Under the pieces are notes generated by a model. It ran no database searches, was not told the origin of the DNA, and saw only the letters and a program-made list of their open reading frames with translations. This document shows positions 20,901 through 32,500 of a stretch of DNA of 64,000 bases, in pieces (the stretch's first letter is position 1; each line of letters opens with the position of its first letter). The stretch covers positions 38,733,993 to 38,797,992 of the forward strand of contig OX393561.1 in the NCBI GenBank assembly GCA_947652115.1, in the 5' to 3' direction. Both the position numbers and the translations under genes were made by a program. The DNA is from Blastomussa wellsi (taxonomy: Eukaryota > Cnidaria > Anthozoa > Scleractinia > Plerogyridae).

Positions 20901-23900
20901 CAAATGTAACCAAGTCGGATGACTCGAACGACATTTCCGAATTACGGCGTTAAGCCGTTTTATCAAAGCTGATAGCCCAGCTCAGATAGAGCAATCCCTT
21001 TGAAACAGACATTTGTGAGGAAGATTAAAACATGGCTCTCGATGGACTAACAACGAAAAGAAATCTTCGTGGTATAATAAGTTATTATCATTAAAGTTAA
21101 TCTTGCCCCAACCCAGCAAAAAGCATGTAAAACCCACAAATAAGGAAGACAGATAAGGAAGACAAAGAAAGTCAATTTTAAACAGCTTACTGGAAAGCTA
21201 CGAATTTGTCAGTTCAATAAAATTCTACAGTATTTAACCAACTGATTTTTTGCGTAAAACTACGAGAATCCTATCAGAGCCTAAGAATCTCTAGGAAATT
21301 TTAAGTGATTCAATCTGTCCAGAACTTTCTGCGTAAAATTATTACATTTTCTTTTTTTACAAAATGTCTTTGCTCTACATTCCTGAGATTTTCTCTGTTT
21401 TTTTAATTCAATCATAAAATAAAATTCTATAATCCATGGAATTTTAAAAAGGTCAAAGTCTGTACGAATCCCCAGATAACCTGTACTGTGCTGTTCACTT
21501 ACCAGAGAATTCAAACATAAACAGGTTAGGTTTCGTTCAAGAGGTTCTTGGTGACGTTTTCAGACAAAATAAAATACTGCATGCTCGACAGTGCCGCAGA
21601 AACAGCTTTCAGCTTTTTATAAGTAACCTGCGATCACGCGTTGTTTTTTCCCATCGCGAAAGCAAAAAAGGGACGCCTGATCACAGGTTACGTTCTTAGG
21701 AGCTAAACCAACGAAGCATCATATTTCTCTGACACACGCTACGTTTTGGCAACGCACAACTGTCGCGGTAAACCGGCGTAAAAGAGAACATTTGTTTTTC
21801 CATTTCCATTTATCGCCAACGCTATCATACAGCAAAAACGATAAAAACTTTCAACAATGAAAAGCATTCCACCACAATTACTTAAAGAGTAACGAAAATT
21901 ACCGAATAAGGTGGAGGAAAAATACTAATGTGCCCCCGCAAAATAATTGATACATTTTATCGTGTTTTGCGTTTATGAGTTTGAATTGAAGATCAATAGT
22001 TGATATCACCGGAAAGTTCAACAAGGAGTGCCCGGGAAATTTTTGTCAAGGCGTTTTCATAATAAGTCATTTGTTTTTCTTTTCAACGTGGGACTAGCTC
22101 TGAGGAACAGTTCGTGACTGATTTTGTTACGAAATGTTTGTTTGTTCCTGTTCGTGTCTGCAAAATCCGATGCGTTTGTCCTTCCGCCGGTTTCATAGCG
22201 TATGTCTTAAAGTGCGCATTTCGTTTCATTCTTTTACTGCTTATGTTAGGGCCTGTCCAGTAATGGGGGGTTGGAAAATGGGCTTCAATTAAAATATTAG
22301 GCAATACCCTAATTCTTAAATGAGTGAATTTAGCTATTGCACCTCTCTGATCAGTCAGAATTTTTTTATGATCCCCCCCCGTTCACACACCTTTTATTTT
22401 CTTTTATTCACCCACCTGTTAATGCTACGATGTAATGTTTGTGAAGAAGGCTTGTTTTTGCAAGTGGCCTTCTGGTGGGTCTATTTTTTGTTTAGAAATC
22501 CCCATGGATGAACCATTTTGCACCGTAAAGAGAATTCAAACCAGCAAATAACGAACAGTCGATTTCACTGGACAAAGATTTTCTGTAAACATTGAAGCTT
22601 CATTTTATAGTTACAAAGTCCCTATAAACAAGCTCTGCAACTTCTCCAAGCTGCAACTTCAATCTGTTGCAATATGATTATCTATGCTGTTAGTAAAATT
22701 ATGATTTTGGTGAAATTTTGTCTGCACTGGTTCAAATTTGTTTTGAACTAGGCCGAAATATTTGAACTAGAGCAAAATATTTTCACCATCAGTGTATAAC
22801 TACATTCTACTGTTCAAATGTTGTTTATTATAGAGTTAGAGAAGAATAAATAAAGATTGAAATCGCAGAAGAGGAGATTGAAATCGCAGAAGATTGAAAT
22901 CGCAGTTCAGTCACAGAATTAGAACAGCTCATCAAGCCTTTCTGTTCAGTGAGAAGTATAAAAACGTGAAATAAAATGTTACGCCCCCACCCCCCCCCAC
23001 GCCCCCCCCCCCCCCCCATCCTCTAGACTTAAAATACTACTGGTGTACTAATTGGGGACGCAACACAATACGTGCTTTCTTCAACGAACTGTTTCGAGAG
23101 AATATTTCGAGAGAGTAACAAAAAATAAACGATGAAAGGCTGTGCCATAATAATCAATAACGAAATATACCATTACCTGTTATTGAGAAACCGTCGTCTG
23201 TTGATAAAAGACCGATGCAAAATAATCACTCGCATCACTGGAAATTTTTGCTGGCAGCGCAACGGCCGTTTGGGAATTTTACCTGTAGTCACGCTTTGAA
23301 ACATTTAGGCGCTCAAAGCAATTTAAAAATTATTTATAGCCTACAATATCAAACAGGACAGCTGCATTCGCAGGTTAAATATAGCTGAATGTACTTCCTA
23401 GTTAGTTATATAACTTTTCCAAGAAAATCAAATAAAGTGAAACTCGGTTTGGATCAATTTATTGCCATTTACGTTCTGAAAAATTGCTCGTAGATGTAGC
23501 TATGTTCTTTGTTGCCATCACTTACTGTTTGGGTAGACTGGATGAGTATGGTACGGGAGAGTATCTGTGCTAATCTATGACCAGACGTCATTTTCGCGGC
23601 GGAAAAAGACCCCTGAAAGAAGGTTGTGTTGGAGCTCGATCGAGAGGAGTGCAGAATACCGGTTGCAATAGGCATCGAGGAGTCAGAAGAACTTACATGT
23701 TGAAAAAATTTTGAGAATAAGGATCAATGTTAGAAAAATTATACATTCTTTACAGCCGGTGTTTTTATAGTGTCAGCTGAACGCAATTTTTGTTTGGCTC
23801 AATATTTTCTCAGCCGCAAATAATGATATTGGCCTTGACATTCATTCTTTACAAAACAATAACTTCGTTGAAAATGTATTAAGCTTCATTTTTATCCCCT

Positions 23901-24910
23901 ATTTTCTTCAAGATTAGTATAAAATCGCCAGATAAGCATTTAAATCCATTCCAAACTTCTTTGCCAAACGTTTGACGTTTTATCAGTCAGTACTTGGGTG
24001 CCTTTATTTCTTTTTTAAAATATCACATGATATCTCATAAAAGTGCTGCCGGAAATTCGGCTTTCAACCGGCTTCATGTAATTCGTGTAATTCCATGCAT
24101 CACCAACTTTACGCCACGTTAAGGCTCTTTATTAAATGTAGTTACTGAATCCTTTGGTTCGGAGTGGACGTGGGCTTTTAGTCCAAGCCGTCGGATTTTC
24201 CTTGATAACCTTGTCTGAGGGATTTCCTGTAAAAACGAATTTTTTTCCACGCATGCATGTGTGTTCGATTTTGAGCTTCAATGATAAAAATCGGACTCGA
24301 AGTCGTCAGCTTTTTCCTTAGTTTTGGCGTGAGGCAAAACCCCTCCCGCCATTAAAAAAAACTGAGGAACACCACAATTCTTTACGCCTTCCTTCCGGGG
24401 ACAACAAACATTATGTTTGTTATGTTTATTTTGGAGATAAGATTCGATGTTCAAACAGCACCGCTCAGTAGAGCATGTCATGCTAGGCTTAATCTACTAC
24501 ACAGAAGAAGCAAAAATAAACAGATCAGGGTGGCAAAGCTGCCTTCTGGTCATAATATAAAACGGACGCCAGAAAACGGAGAAAAGAAGAAAGAAAAACA
24601 GTTCCAAGAGCGCGGACAAGAAGGAAGATGGTCATTAGATCTCCGTGGGAGAATAGCGAGATTGTCAGGGGGTAATTCTTGTCATTTCCATTGTAAAATA
24701 TTATTCCAAAAGGAGCCATTGTTTCAATAACAAGCAATTTTCGTTTTACTTATTCCAAGAAGAAACTTCGGAATTTCCATTTCTCGGTCGCGTGTGTTTC
24801 GCGTGCCGCGTTCCGCTTGGCTGCATTTCAAATAAGTGACGTCACCGTATAATTCGCAAGGCGATTTAATTAACATTCAGGCACATTCAAAAGTGAAATG
24901 TACTCGAGTG
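17980..24910. other. Gene-poor stretch, 7 kb
   Basis: No gene recognised. Frames of 90-142 codons (19434-19862, 20548-20820, 24413-24730) have no domain, signal or splice support that I can see. The stretch contains an inverted pair at 18681-18699 / 18801-18819 (CCTCGGTGTAAAAACCTG), a MITE at 21623-21691, a short GATTGAAATCGCAGAAGA repeat near 22855, and a C-rich tract at 22983-23020. Confidence 0.5.
21623..21691. mobile_element. Small palindromic MITE, GTAACCTG ends
   Basis: GTAACCTGCGATCACGCGT at the left end pairs with ACGCCTGATCACAGGTTAC at the right; 69 bp in all. No clear target duplication. The structure is typical of tiny foldback elements. Confidence 0.65.
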
Positions 24911-25508
24911 GCTTTTAATAGGGAGTTTAGTCACGTGATTTGACCACGCGAATCCGAGCCAAAACATAACTAGCTCGAAACTTTCGTTTATTCTCGCTAA
25001 TATATTGCTTTCTTCTGCAATTAAAATTCACATGCCTTTAGAAGATACCTTAAAGAATAAAACCTATAAATTTCACCGTCATTGGTAGCGTATTTCTATT
25101 GTAAATAATCCGACGAAAACTTCACACGGCCTTCGGGATCGCAGCTGAAGCGTGGCCGCCATTGTTGACAAAACTTGACCTAACCCGGGCCCCGTAAAAT
25201 TCGATTTCGCAGCGTTCATTGGTTGAAAAACAATGGCTTATGTATGAAACAATAGAGCTAAAGGGTCAGGGGACTCCTAGGCAGTAGTTGCTTTAGTCGA
25301 ACGTCCGTAGTTTGCGAAATATCGTGGTTTCTTTAAATTATAAGCTGTTTTCAAGGAGATTTATTATAATTGTTCGATTTAAACTACACCTCGAGTATTC
25401 TATAGGCCTTAAACTTTTTGTTTAGCGAAAAACAAGTTAAATTGGACATCTTTTCATGCGCCGGAGAGCGAGTTAAAACATGTGAGTTCCAACGCTCACC
25501 GAGAAATC

Positions 25509-26437
25509 ATGGCGCACAGCATGGATCAAGTTTGCCAGGAGCCATCAACTTCAACAAGCCTTTCGGATTCGAATAAAACGGAAGGTAAGCAGATATTTCT
25601 TTGCTTTATTTAACCGTTTTAGAGAATTGTTTTACTCAAACATAAAGATCTTTCAATGAAAATGAAATGTGCTAGCTATCAATGGCTAATATTGTTCATG
25701 CTGAATCCTGAGAAATCCACGTGCAGAGATTTGTCATGTGTTGTATTCAGTAAATTCAAGATTGTGTAGAACATGTCCATGCCCAGCTTGAATTCGCTGA
25801 TATTTAATTTTGATATAAAGGTTTCCTTTTGCTTAATATTGTGATATAACTTATTACAAAATATTAGTGTTGTTTTGCTTGATTATTATTTTTTACTATC
25901 TCAGTATCTGTCTGTGGAATTTATATTATTATTAGGGGTGTTGTTTTGGACTGAGCTTTACTTTTCTGTGCTCAAATTAAAATGATATAAGTACAAAGAT
26001 CTAAGAGTGTTTTCAATTTCATGGACAGATAAAACTAACATCTTTTGGGGACCGTACTGTGAAAGAAATGGCTTAGACGAGGAAACCTTTAAGAGTGGTA
26101 CTATCAAACCTGTGGAGAGGGACTCGTTTACTGTGGGACTTATCCTCGAGCTTTGGAAAAAGAAGCGTTCGGTCAAAGAAATGCTACAGTGGGTCACTGC
26201 TTTGACTCCGCTGGAACTGCAACAGTATCTGAGTGGTATGACTACGCAAAATCTAAACAAATCATGCAATCGTGCAAGCAGAATGGTTCAACGCAACTGT
26301 CTTGCGCCTCGCCAAGGATGTAACTGCTGGAGTAGATCCAGAGTACATCATAAAATATGACATTGATGAAGATGACGATGAATGGACAATGCCACTAATC
26401 AAAGATTTAGACAAGGGGGATTTAATTTTACTTAACT
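25509..26437 (+). pseudogene. Two-exon gene of unknown function, apparent frameshifts
   Basis: Exon 1 is 25509-25584 (ATG, MAHSMDQVCQEPSTSTSL) with a GTAAGC donor. Exon 2 starts at 26029 after CAG, in matching phase. The reading DKTNIFWGPYCERNGLDEET and ELWKKKRSVKEMLQW looks protein-like. After LELQQYL the sensible reading moves to another frame (EWYDYAKSKQIMQSC, about 26231-26280), then to a third (EWFNATVLRLAKDV, from about 26281, to YDIDEDDDEWTMPLIKDLD and a stop near 26437). The last part vaguely recalls tudor-like folds. No family is recognised. It lies inside the 24919-27365 element and could be its own gene or a captured host gene. Confidence 0.5.
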
Positions 26438-26719
26438 AATATTACTTAAACCTTTTTTTACGGTGTGGTTCCATAAATATCCAGACCTCCACCATAGAAG
26501 GGTTTTCTGCCCCTCTGGGAATTTTAAAGATTTTTTTTTTATTTTTTTAACATTTGTTGGTTTGCAAGACCACCTTTGGAGAGTATGGATATTTTCTGGA
26601 ACATAACATTTCAACAGGCTTTAAAGCCTTTAGAATGCTTAAATCTGTGTTTGAGCCTATGGCACATACAGGTAGACCTAAGACCCATTTCAGTGGCATT
26701 TTGTAAAAGCAGTTAACTT

Positions 26720-27032
26720 GTTGCCATGGAAACAAGCACCTTTAATTTTATTGTTTCATTGTTTCTGGTCTGTGTTAGGCTAGGCTGAATACTTTAAGAT
26801 TCCATTTACTTGACAAACGGTCATCAAATGTAAATATAACAAATAATGTGGTTGCCATGGAAACAGCACCCTTAAGCCTTAGGCATTCTTTTGTTGATGT
26901 CGGAAGGGCTAGAACATGTCAGTTTACTTGCTTTTATTGAATACTTGTTGTCTTTTGATCAAAATTTGCCCTTTTTATTGGTATTTTTAGTATTAATTTA
27001 TTATATGACGTCATCAGGGTTGTCATGGCAAC
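26720..27032. promoter_or_regulatory. Three RFX X-box-like palindromes and a CRE
   Basis: GTTGCCATGGAAAC occurs at 26720-26733 and 26851-26864, and GTTGTCATGGCAAC at 27019-27032. All fit the X-box palindrome. TGACGTCA (CRE) is at 27006-27013. They lie in the non-coding tail of the TIR element. Binding is inferred from motif only. Confidence 0.35.
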
Positions 27033-27372
27033 TTGATTGACACATAGGATGATAGCCCTGTCAAAGTTCTACATGATGGCCAAGTTTCATGGCCATAGCT
27101 TGCTTCAATCCAAAGTTATGGCTGAAAATGTAATTCATATTGTTAATTCTGGTGCCACTAAATATTCATAAGATACATAGTTTCTTTTATATTGTAATTT
27201 CCATAAAATTGCTAATAAAAATAATATTCAAAAATTCATATCTCTGCTTCTAAGAGTCCGATTTCCATCATTCAAAAAGCAAAATGTTCAGAAAAATTGG
27301 GAGAATTTTTTGGCAGTGTTTTTAAGGGTTATAAAAAATAGGGAAAAATGAGCCTAAACTCCCTACTTTTAA

Positions 27373-28374
27373 CTAAACACGACTCAATGGTTGAGTTGAG
27401 CGATGAACTTATTCACTACAGAAGGATCAATTGACATTTCCCTGGGTGGGGGGGCCACAACTGTAATGTCACAACAGGAGAAAGCAGAATTCAGAATGCG
27501 TTTGTGTTCCGTTTGGTACTTTTCCGGCCTGAAATCGTTGTCAAGATAAAATCGGGGGAAATCGACAAGCTGGGATGCTAATTTCATGAATAAAGACATG
27601 CCATGCCAGGATTCTGGGAAGATTAAACGAGAGCATAATAGGACAGATTTCCGTGCGAATGGTGTTTGAAATGCAAACACAGTGTTATTATGGTTGCGAA
27701 AACGGACCTATTTAACATAAAAAGTAGACATCTAGTAGACATTTTTCACACCTTCGGGATAAACATACAAAAGCCTTTTGAAATGAGTCAGCACCGAGTT
27801 CACGGCTTTTCCACTTTATTCTGATTAATTTTCCACACGGAATTTTAGCGTTTTGAACTGTTTTAGATGGAACGAGAAACGCGGTTATTAAATGGCTTCC
27901 AGTACACGTGTTGAATAGTGTCACAAAACCTCATTACCTTGTAGCTTATTGTTTGGAGAAATATAAACAACACGAATACAAGAGACATGAACACGACGGG
28001 TATAGACTTAATTGTTTAAATCCAAGTGCTTAGGTCACTGGCGTAATTCAAGTTTATTATTTGTCTTGGAGTGAGCGCCGGCAGATTTCCGCTCTCCTGG
28101 TGGATTCGGTTGACGCGTATTTTGCAGCGTTTTTAAGATCGGAATAATTTGGTTTCCTCAAATAATCATTGCAACGACAAATTAGATGTAGTACAAGCTT
28201 CTCGAACAATTGCCAGTTAATTGTATGACCTGGACTTGTTAATTGTCATATAATCGATTGAATTACATCTAAATACATGTATATGCATGTGTTCACTGAC
28301 CGACATCAATCATATTTCGAAACCGCACCGCTAAAATTCAATAATTTGTCATGTTAACCCTTGGCGTTATGTTC
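27373..28374. other. Gene-free spacer
   Basis: Two unassigned minus-strand frames (27384-27680 and 27712-27924) show no motif I recognise. Otherwise AT-rich spacer between the TIR element and the Irx upstream region. Confidence 0.4.
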
Positions 28375-28960
28375 TTATACAGCTGTAGGGGTTTCCTTGT
28401 TCTCGCTTTTCTTCAAAAGTCTTATTGGCTGCCAAAAAAATGGGAAGCTGAAAAAGTTAGCCATACAAATGCGACCAGTGATATTTATACTGAGTGCAAG
28501 AAATGGAACGAATCCCTTCTGAGGAACATTGATATGCTCAAAACAAATTCCATGATCGAAAATCCACCTCATTTCTGTCAAACAAAAGAAACATAGTAAC
28601 AACACGCCGGTTAAGCGAGCCAACGACGAGGAATGCGAATTTAACGTGTCATGAAGACCTGTAGATAAACCGATAAAGCGATCTAGCGACATGAAGGCCA
28701 ATGTGAATTGGGAACGGCACACAATCGATCCACATGTTCGAAGTCTCGGCCTCGATTTGCGCTGTTCGAAATGTAAACCAACAAAATAAACACGGCAGCG
28801 AAGCAATAAGGACATAGGTTGGCAAAGGCTACCGAAGCAGCGCTCCCCTTTGAGATGTCATGTCGCGGTATTGAAGAGCTTACAATCGCATTCATAATGC
28901 CGATAATAACCTGAACAATCTAACTTCCTACGCCAGTGCAATCATTAGCTACAAGGGGCG
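28375..28960 (-). pseudogene. Degraded GPCR-like frames
   Basis: Two overlapping minus-strand frames, one reading QVIIGIMNAIVSSS and the other SQFTLAFMSLDRFIGL followed by hydrophobic stretches. They resemble the start of TM1 and the TM3/DRY region of class A receptors, out of frame with each other. The match is impressionistic and there is no intact seven-helix frame. It may equally be non-coding. Confidence 0.25.
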
Positions 28961-29000
28961 ATCAGCAATCACTGTTTTGAGACACAACAGAAGCGAGAGC

Positions 29001-29047
29001 ACCCACTTGGGCGGAGCGAACTGCCACAAAAACACCCACTTGGGCGG
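29001..29047. promoter_or_regulatory. Direct repeat ACCCACTTGGGCGG upstream of Irx
   Basis: The 14-base word occurs at 29001-29014 and 29034-29047, about 480 bases before the Irx start codon. Its TGGGCGG part resembles a GC box. A possible duplicated binding site. Confidence 0.35.
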
Positions 29048-29528
29048 GTTTTCCCTGTCACCCGTGTCGTTTTCCATGTTGGCAGAAAACAATAATAAAT
29101 GTTAGCCTAGTTAACAAGCCAAGCTCTGCCAATCATTTTCACGCGTTTTCAATACAAAGCTTGTTCCCTTTTTAATTCGATTGGTTCGACCAGCAAACGC
29201 TGTGTCACAAAGTGTCAAAATTGACGGTAGCCCTTGTCGAAACTACAAGATGAAACGATTGAAGATATTGTTTTGCGCATACAGCCTCTGATCGGTGCTC
29301 AAGATTGCCTCATGTGTGTGTACAGTACAACAATACTAGCTGGCTGAGAAACTCGATCGACACAGCTACACGTTTGTAGCCTTTTATTCACTCGGCCTGT
29401 CTCGGGCTAAGAAATAACACAGATATTCTATTTTCTTTCTCTTTGTTAATTTATTTACGTCTCGAGTGCTTCGATTTCAATCTGTTTGCCCGATCGCCTA
29501 GTCTCTTGATGCACCGTCTGAAGAACTA

Positions 29529-32500
29529 ATGGCAAATTCTACCGCCACAAAGATTTCCTGTCCACAATTCGGCTGCGCATACACCCCACAGGTAAGATTT
29601 TCGTGTTGTTAGTGGCTTGTTCGACCGCATTCGATGCGATGAACAATGTAAATTTCATCTCCATGAAAACCAGACATGATTATATACTGTCTCGCTTATT
29701 GCAGTTGATGATTCCGGGCGCTCATACATCTTGTTGTGATTCCGTGAGATCGCCTCTACACGACGGCTTAGCTTCACATTCACTGTGTCCCTGCCAGTTA
29801 GATCGAGTTCTTCAACACCGAGTTTCAACAATGCCAGTGAACTTGCTTCCAAGACCGACTTTCAACGAAGCTGGTTTCACAATAGGCTCCGCTACAGACC
29901 TGTCGGCTTTTTATTCGCCTTTGGTAAGCTGGAATTAACTGTCTGATTTCAATTACAACCTCGTGTTCGACAGTTTTTATTAGTCTCTTGTTCGTCTCTC
30001 TTTCTCACACTCGTTATGGTGATACTTCTTTCGACAGTGTAACGATGACTTAAGTTTTCCCCCTCCATTAAGTTAATTGAACCTAATAATCGCTCACTCC
30101 GCTCTCTTATGCTTCGGTGCTCTCTTCTCGAACAGGCTCGAGCATGTGACATTAAAGAATGGCGCGATTCTTGGTATTTAGCACAAGCGAATGCTGCTCG
30201 TCATCCGCTAGACGTACACAGCTTTGATCCTCATTCCCATACATCTTGTCCGGGACTTGGCGAAAGGTAAATAAATTAAACTATCTTTGCCGTTAGTTAC
30301 TAGACCACTTATCTAAGCCATTAGAGTGCTTCATGCTACTGGTTTTAATCCCATTTCAGTGCATTTGGTTACATTTAAATGGCTTCCCAAAAATTCGCCC
30401 TCTCCCAGACGTTCAGCTGGGAAAAACAGCGGAACGCGTTTGCGATTTTGTGGTTGTTGGTAGCGGAAGGGCTTAAATATGGATAGGTCCTTTTACCAAT
30501 CATTTCAATACTGGTAGGGTTGAGAATAATCAAGTTTGTAAAGAAAACAATAATGATCGAGCTCGTCCAAGAAACACACACTCACAAGAGTGTTTTCACA
30601 GGCTAAGTTACAAACTGTTCCGAAGGAGTTAAGGTCAGAATTATTTTTTACGTTTCTAGATTTTCACCTATTGATTTGGCCGCGGCAGGAGCTAGGCGGA
30701 AAAACGCCACAAGAGAGACAACGAGTACACTTAAAGCTTGGCTTTATGAACACAGAAAAAATCCTTATCCCACCAAAGGCGAAAAGATAATGCTAGCGAT
30801 TATGACTAAGATGACTTTAACGCAAGTTTCAACTTGGTTCGCGAACGCGAGGCGAAGACTTAAGAAAGAGAACAAGATGACTTGGTCGCCGAGAAATCGA
30901 TGTGGCGAGAAAAAAGACGGTACTGAGGACGACGAGCCCGTTAGCGATTCAGACGGCGAGCATAGCTGCAGCGAGGAGGACAAGATTTGTGACGAGAAGG
31001 AAGAAGATATAACAAGCAATAAAGGTACTGCAAAGTAAACATACTCTTTTAGTGATTTCTCGATTTCAAAATACATCAGTTGAAAACTGTCAGGGATTAT
31101 ATAAAATCCTTTCATAGAAGTCATCTATTTTTAAGCGCCTCTCGCTGTAAGTACGTGTACCGTCTGGTGTTTGTAGTGAGACATTCATCCGAGAGAAAAT
31201 CACTTTTAAAAGTTTTACATGTTCGGGAGCTGTTAAATCGGAAATGTAATAAGGCCCGTAAGTAAAGTTGCACTGTGGTGTAGTTTTGTATCACAGCTGT
31301 TGTTTTTCTAGGGTGTTATCTTGTAAAGTTTAGCGTTACTTATTGTTCTGAAACAACGAAAACAATTTAAGATTATTTCTGCGTTCGTGTAACGATTTGT
31401 ACTCTAGACGAAGTCGCGCAGTCAGAGATGGGGGTACTTCAAATAAAATACTTCTTATGCTGGAATGGGCCGGAAAAACTCCTATGTCTCTTTATTTGTT
31501 TAACAGAAGTGAGAGACAAAGAGGAGAGGAAAGAAAACATCCAATTGAACACCGCGGACAACTCTGAACAACCCAAGAGTGCTCCGCACAACTTAGTAAC
31601 AGCGGAGAATTTACAAAATAGTACGACGAATCCTGTGATTCGATTTCAAGCCCTGCGAGCTGTTCAGTGCGTGACTGCTGGCTCCGAACCAAACGTGGAA
31701 GACTCTCCAGTGAAGAGCTTACGAAAATGGGTGGATGGTTGCTTCCATAATTCCCCTGTAAACCATGTAAATACCAGCCCTTCCTCGTGTGAAACTCCTC
31801 CATCGACACCACCACAAAAAGCCCCAACAGAAGCGTCCGTTATTATATCAGGTAAATTTGTAGAAAGAAAACTGGTTACGAAATGTTCTTGCCACTTCGA
31901 GGTAGCTCTGAGAGTATTCTTTTGTTCAAGGATTGTGGTTTAATAACGGGCTAAGTTCGAACTCTTTTGACTTATTACATGTCGCTCTTATAGCTAAGGA
32001 GGGTGTTCACCAATTGCGTTTTCAACAACTGTTGCTGTTTAAGTATACCAACTTTATTGGAAATTCTACGTCTTTTTGTCCTTGGCTTTGATCCCGTGGG
32101 TACGATAATGGTGTAGAGCAAATTATTTGCGGGGTAAAGAGGACAAGGGATTTCGTTACAGACATCAGTCATCACGATGAACTTTGGTATCTTGAAAATG
32201 TTACACGAATGCCCTCGGTTCTCGGTGGTGTGGCAAGTTTCCACCTTTGTATTAATTTTAGACTGCACTGCATTCTCATGACTTTGAAGAGGGATGTGCT
32301 TGGTGCAAGCTGACAAGCCAGAACAGAGTTGCTTTCTTAATTCAGTGTATTTATTAAAAAAAAACACTTCAAAGACTTAATTCAAACGCTGAGGCTATGA
32401 ATAGATGTAACAAAAATCAATTGCCCTTATAACTACCAGACATTTTTGATACTGGCTTCGAAATTTATTCAGACAATTATTGTTTTCAAATGTGTTCATT

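Larger units (their letters stand above)
24919..27365. mobile_element. 2.4-kb DNA-transposon-like element, 12-bp TIRs, 7-bp TSD
   Basis: The left end TAGGGAGTTTAG (24919-24930) is the exact inverse of CTAAACTCCCTA (27354-27365). The direct repeat CTTTTAA lies immediately outside both ends (24912-24918 and 27366-27372). Inside is a two-exon gene (25509-26437) and a 900-bp non-coding tail with three GTTGCCATGG-type motifs. No known transposase was recognised. The ends and duplication are seen; mobility is inferred, and the superfamily is unclear because 7 bp is unusual. Confidence 0.7.
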
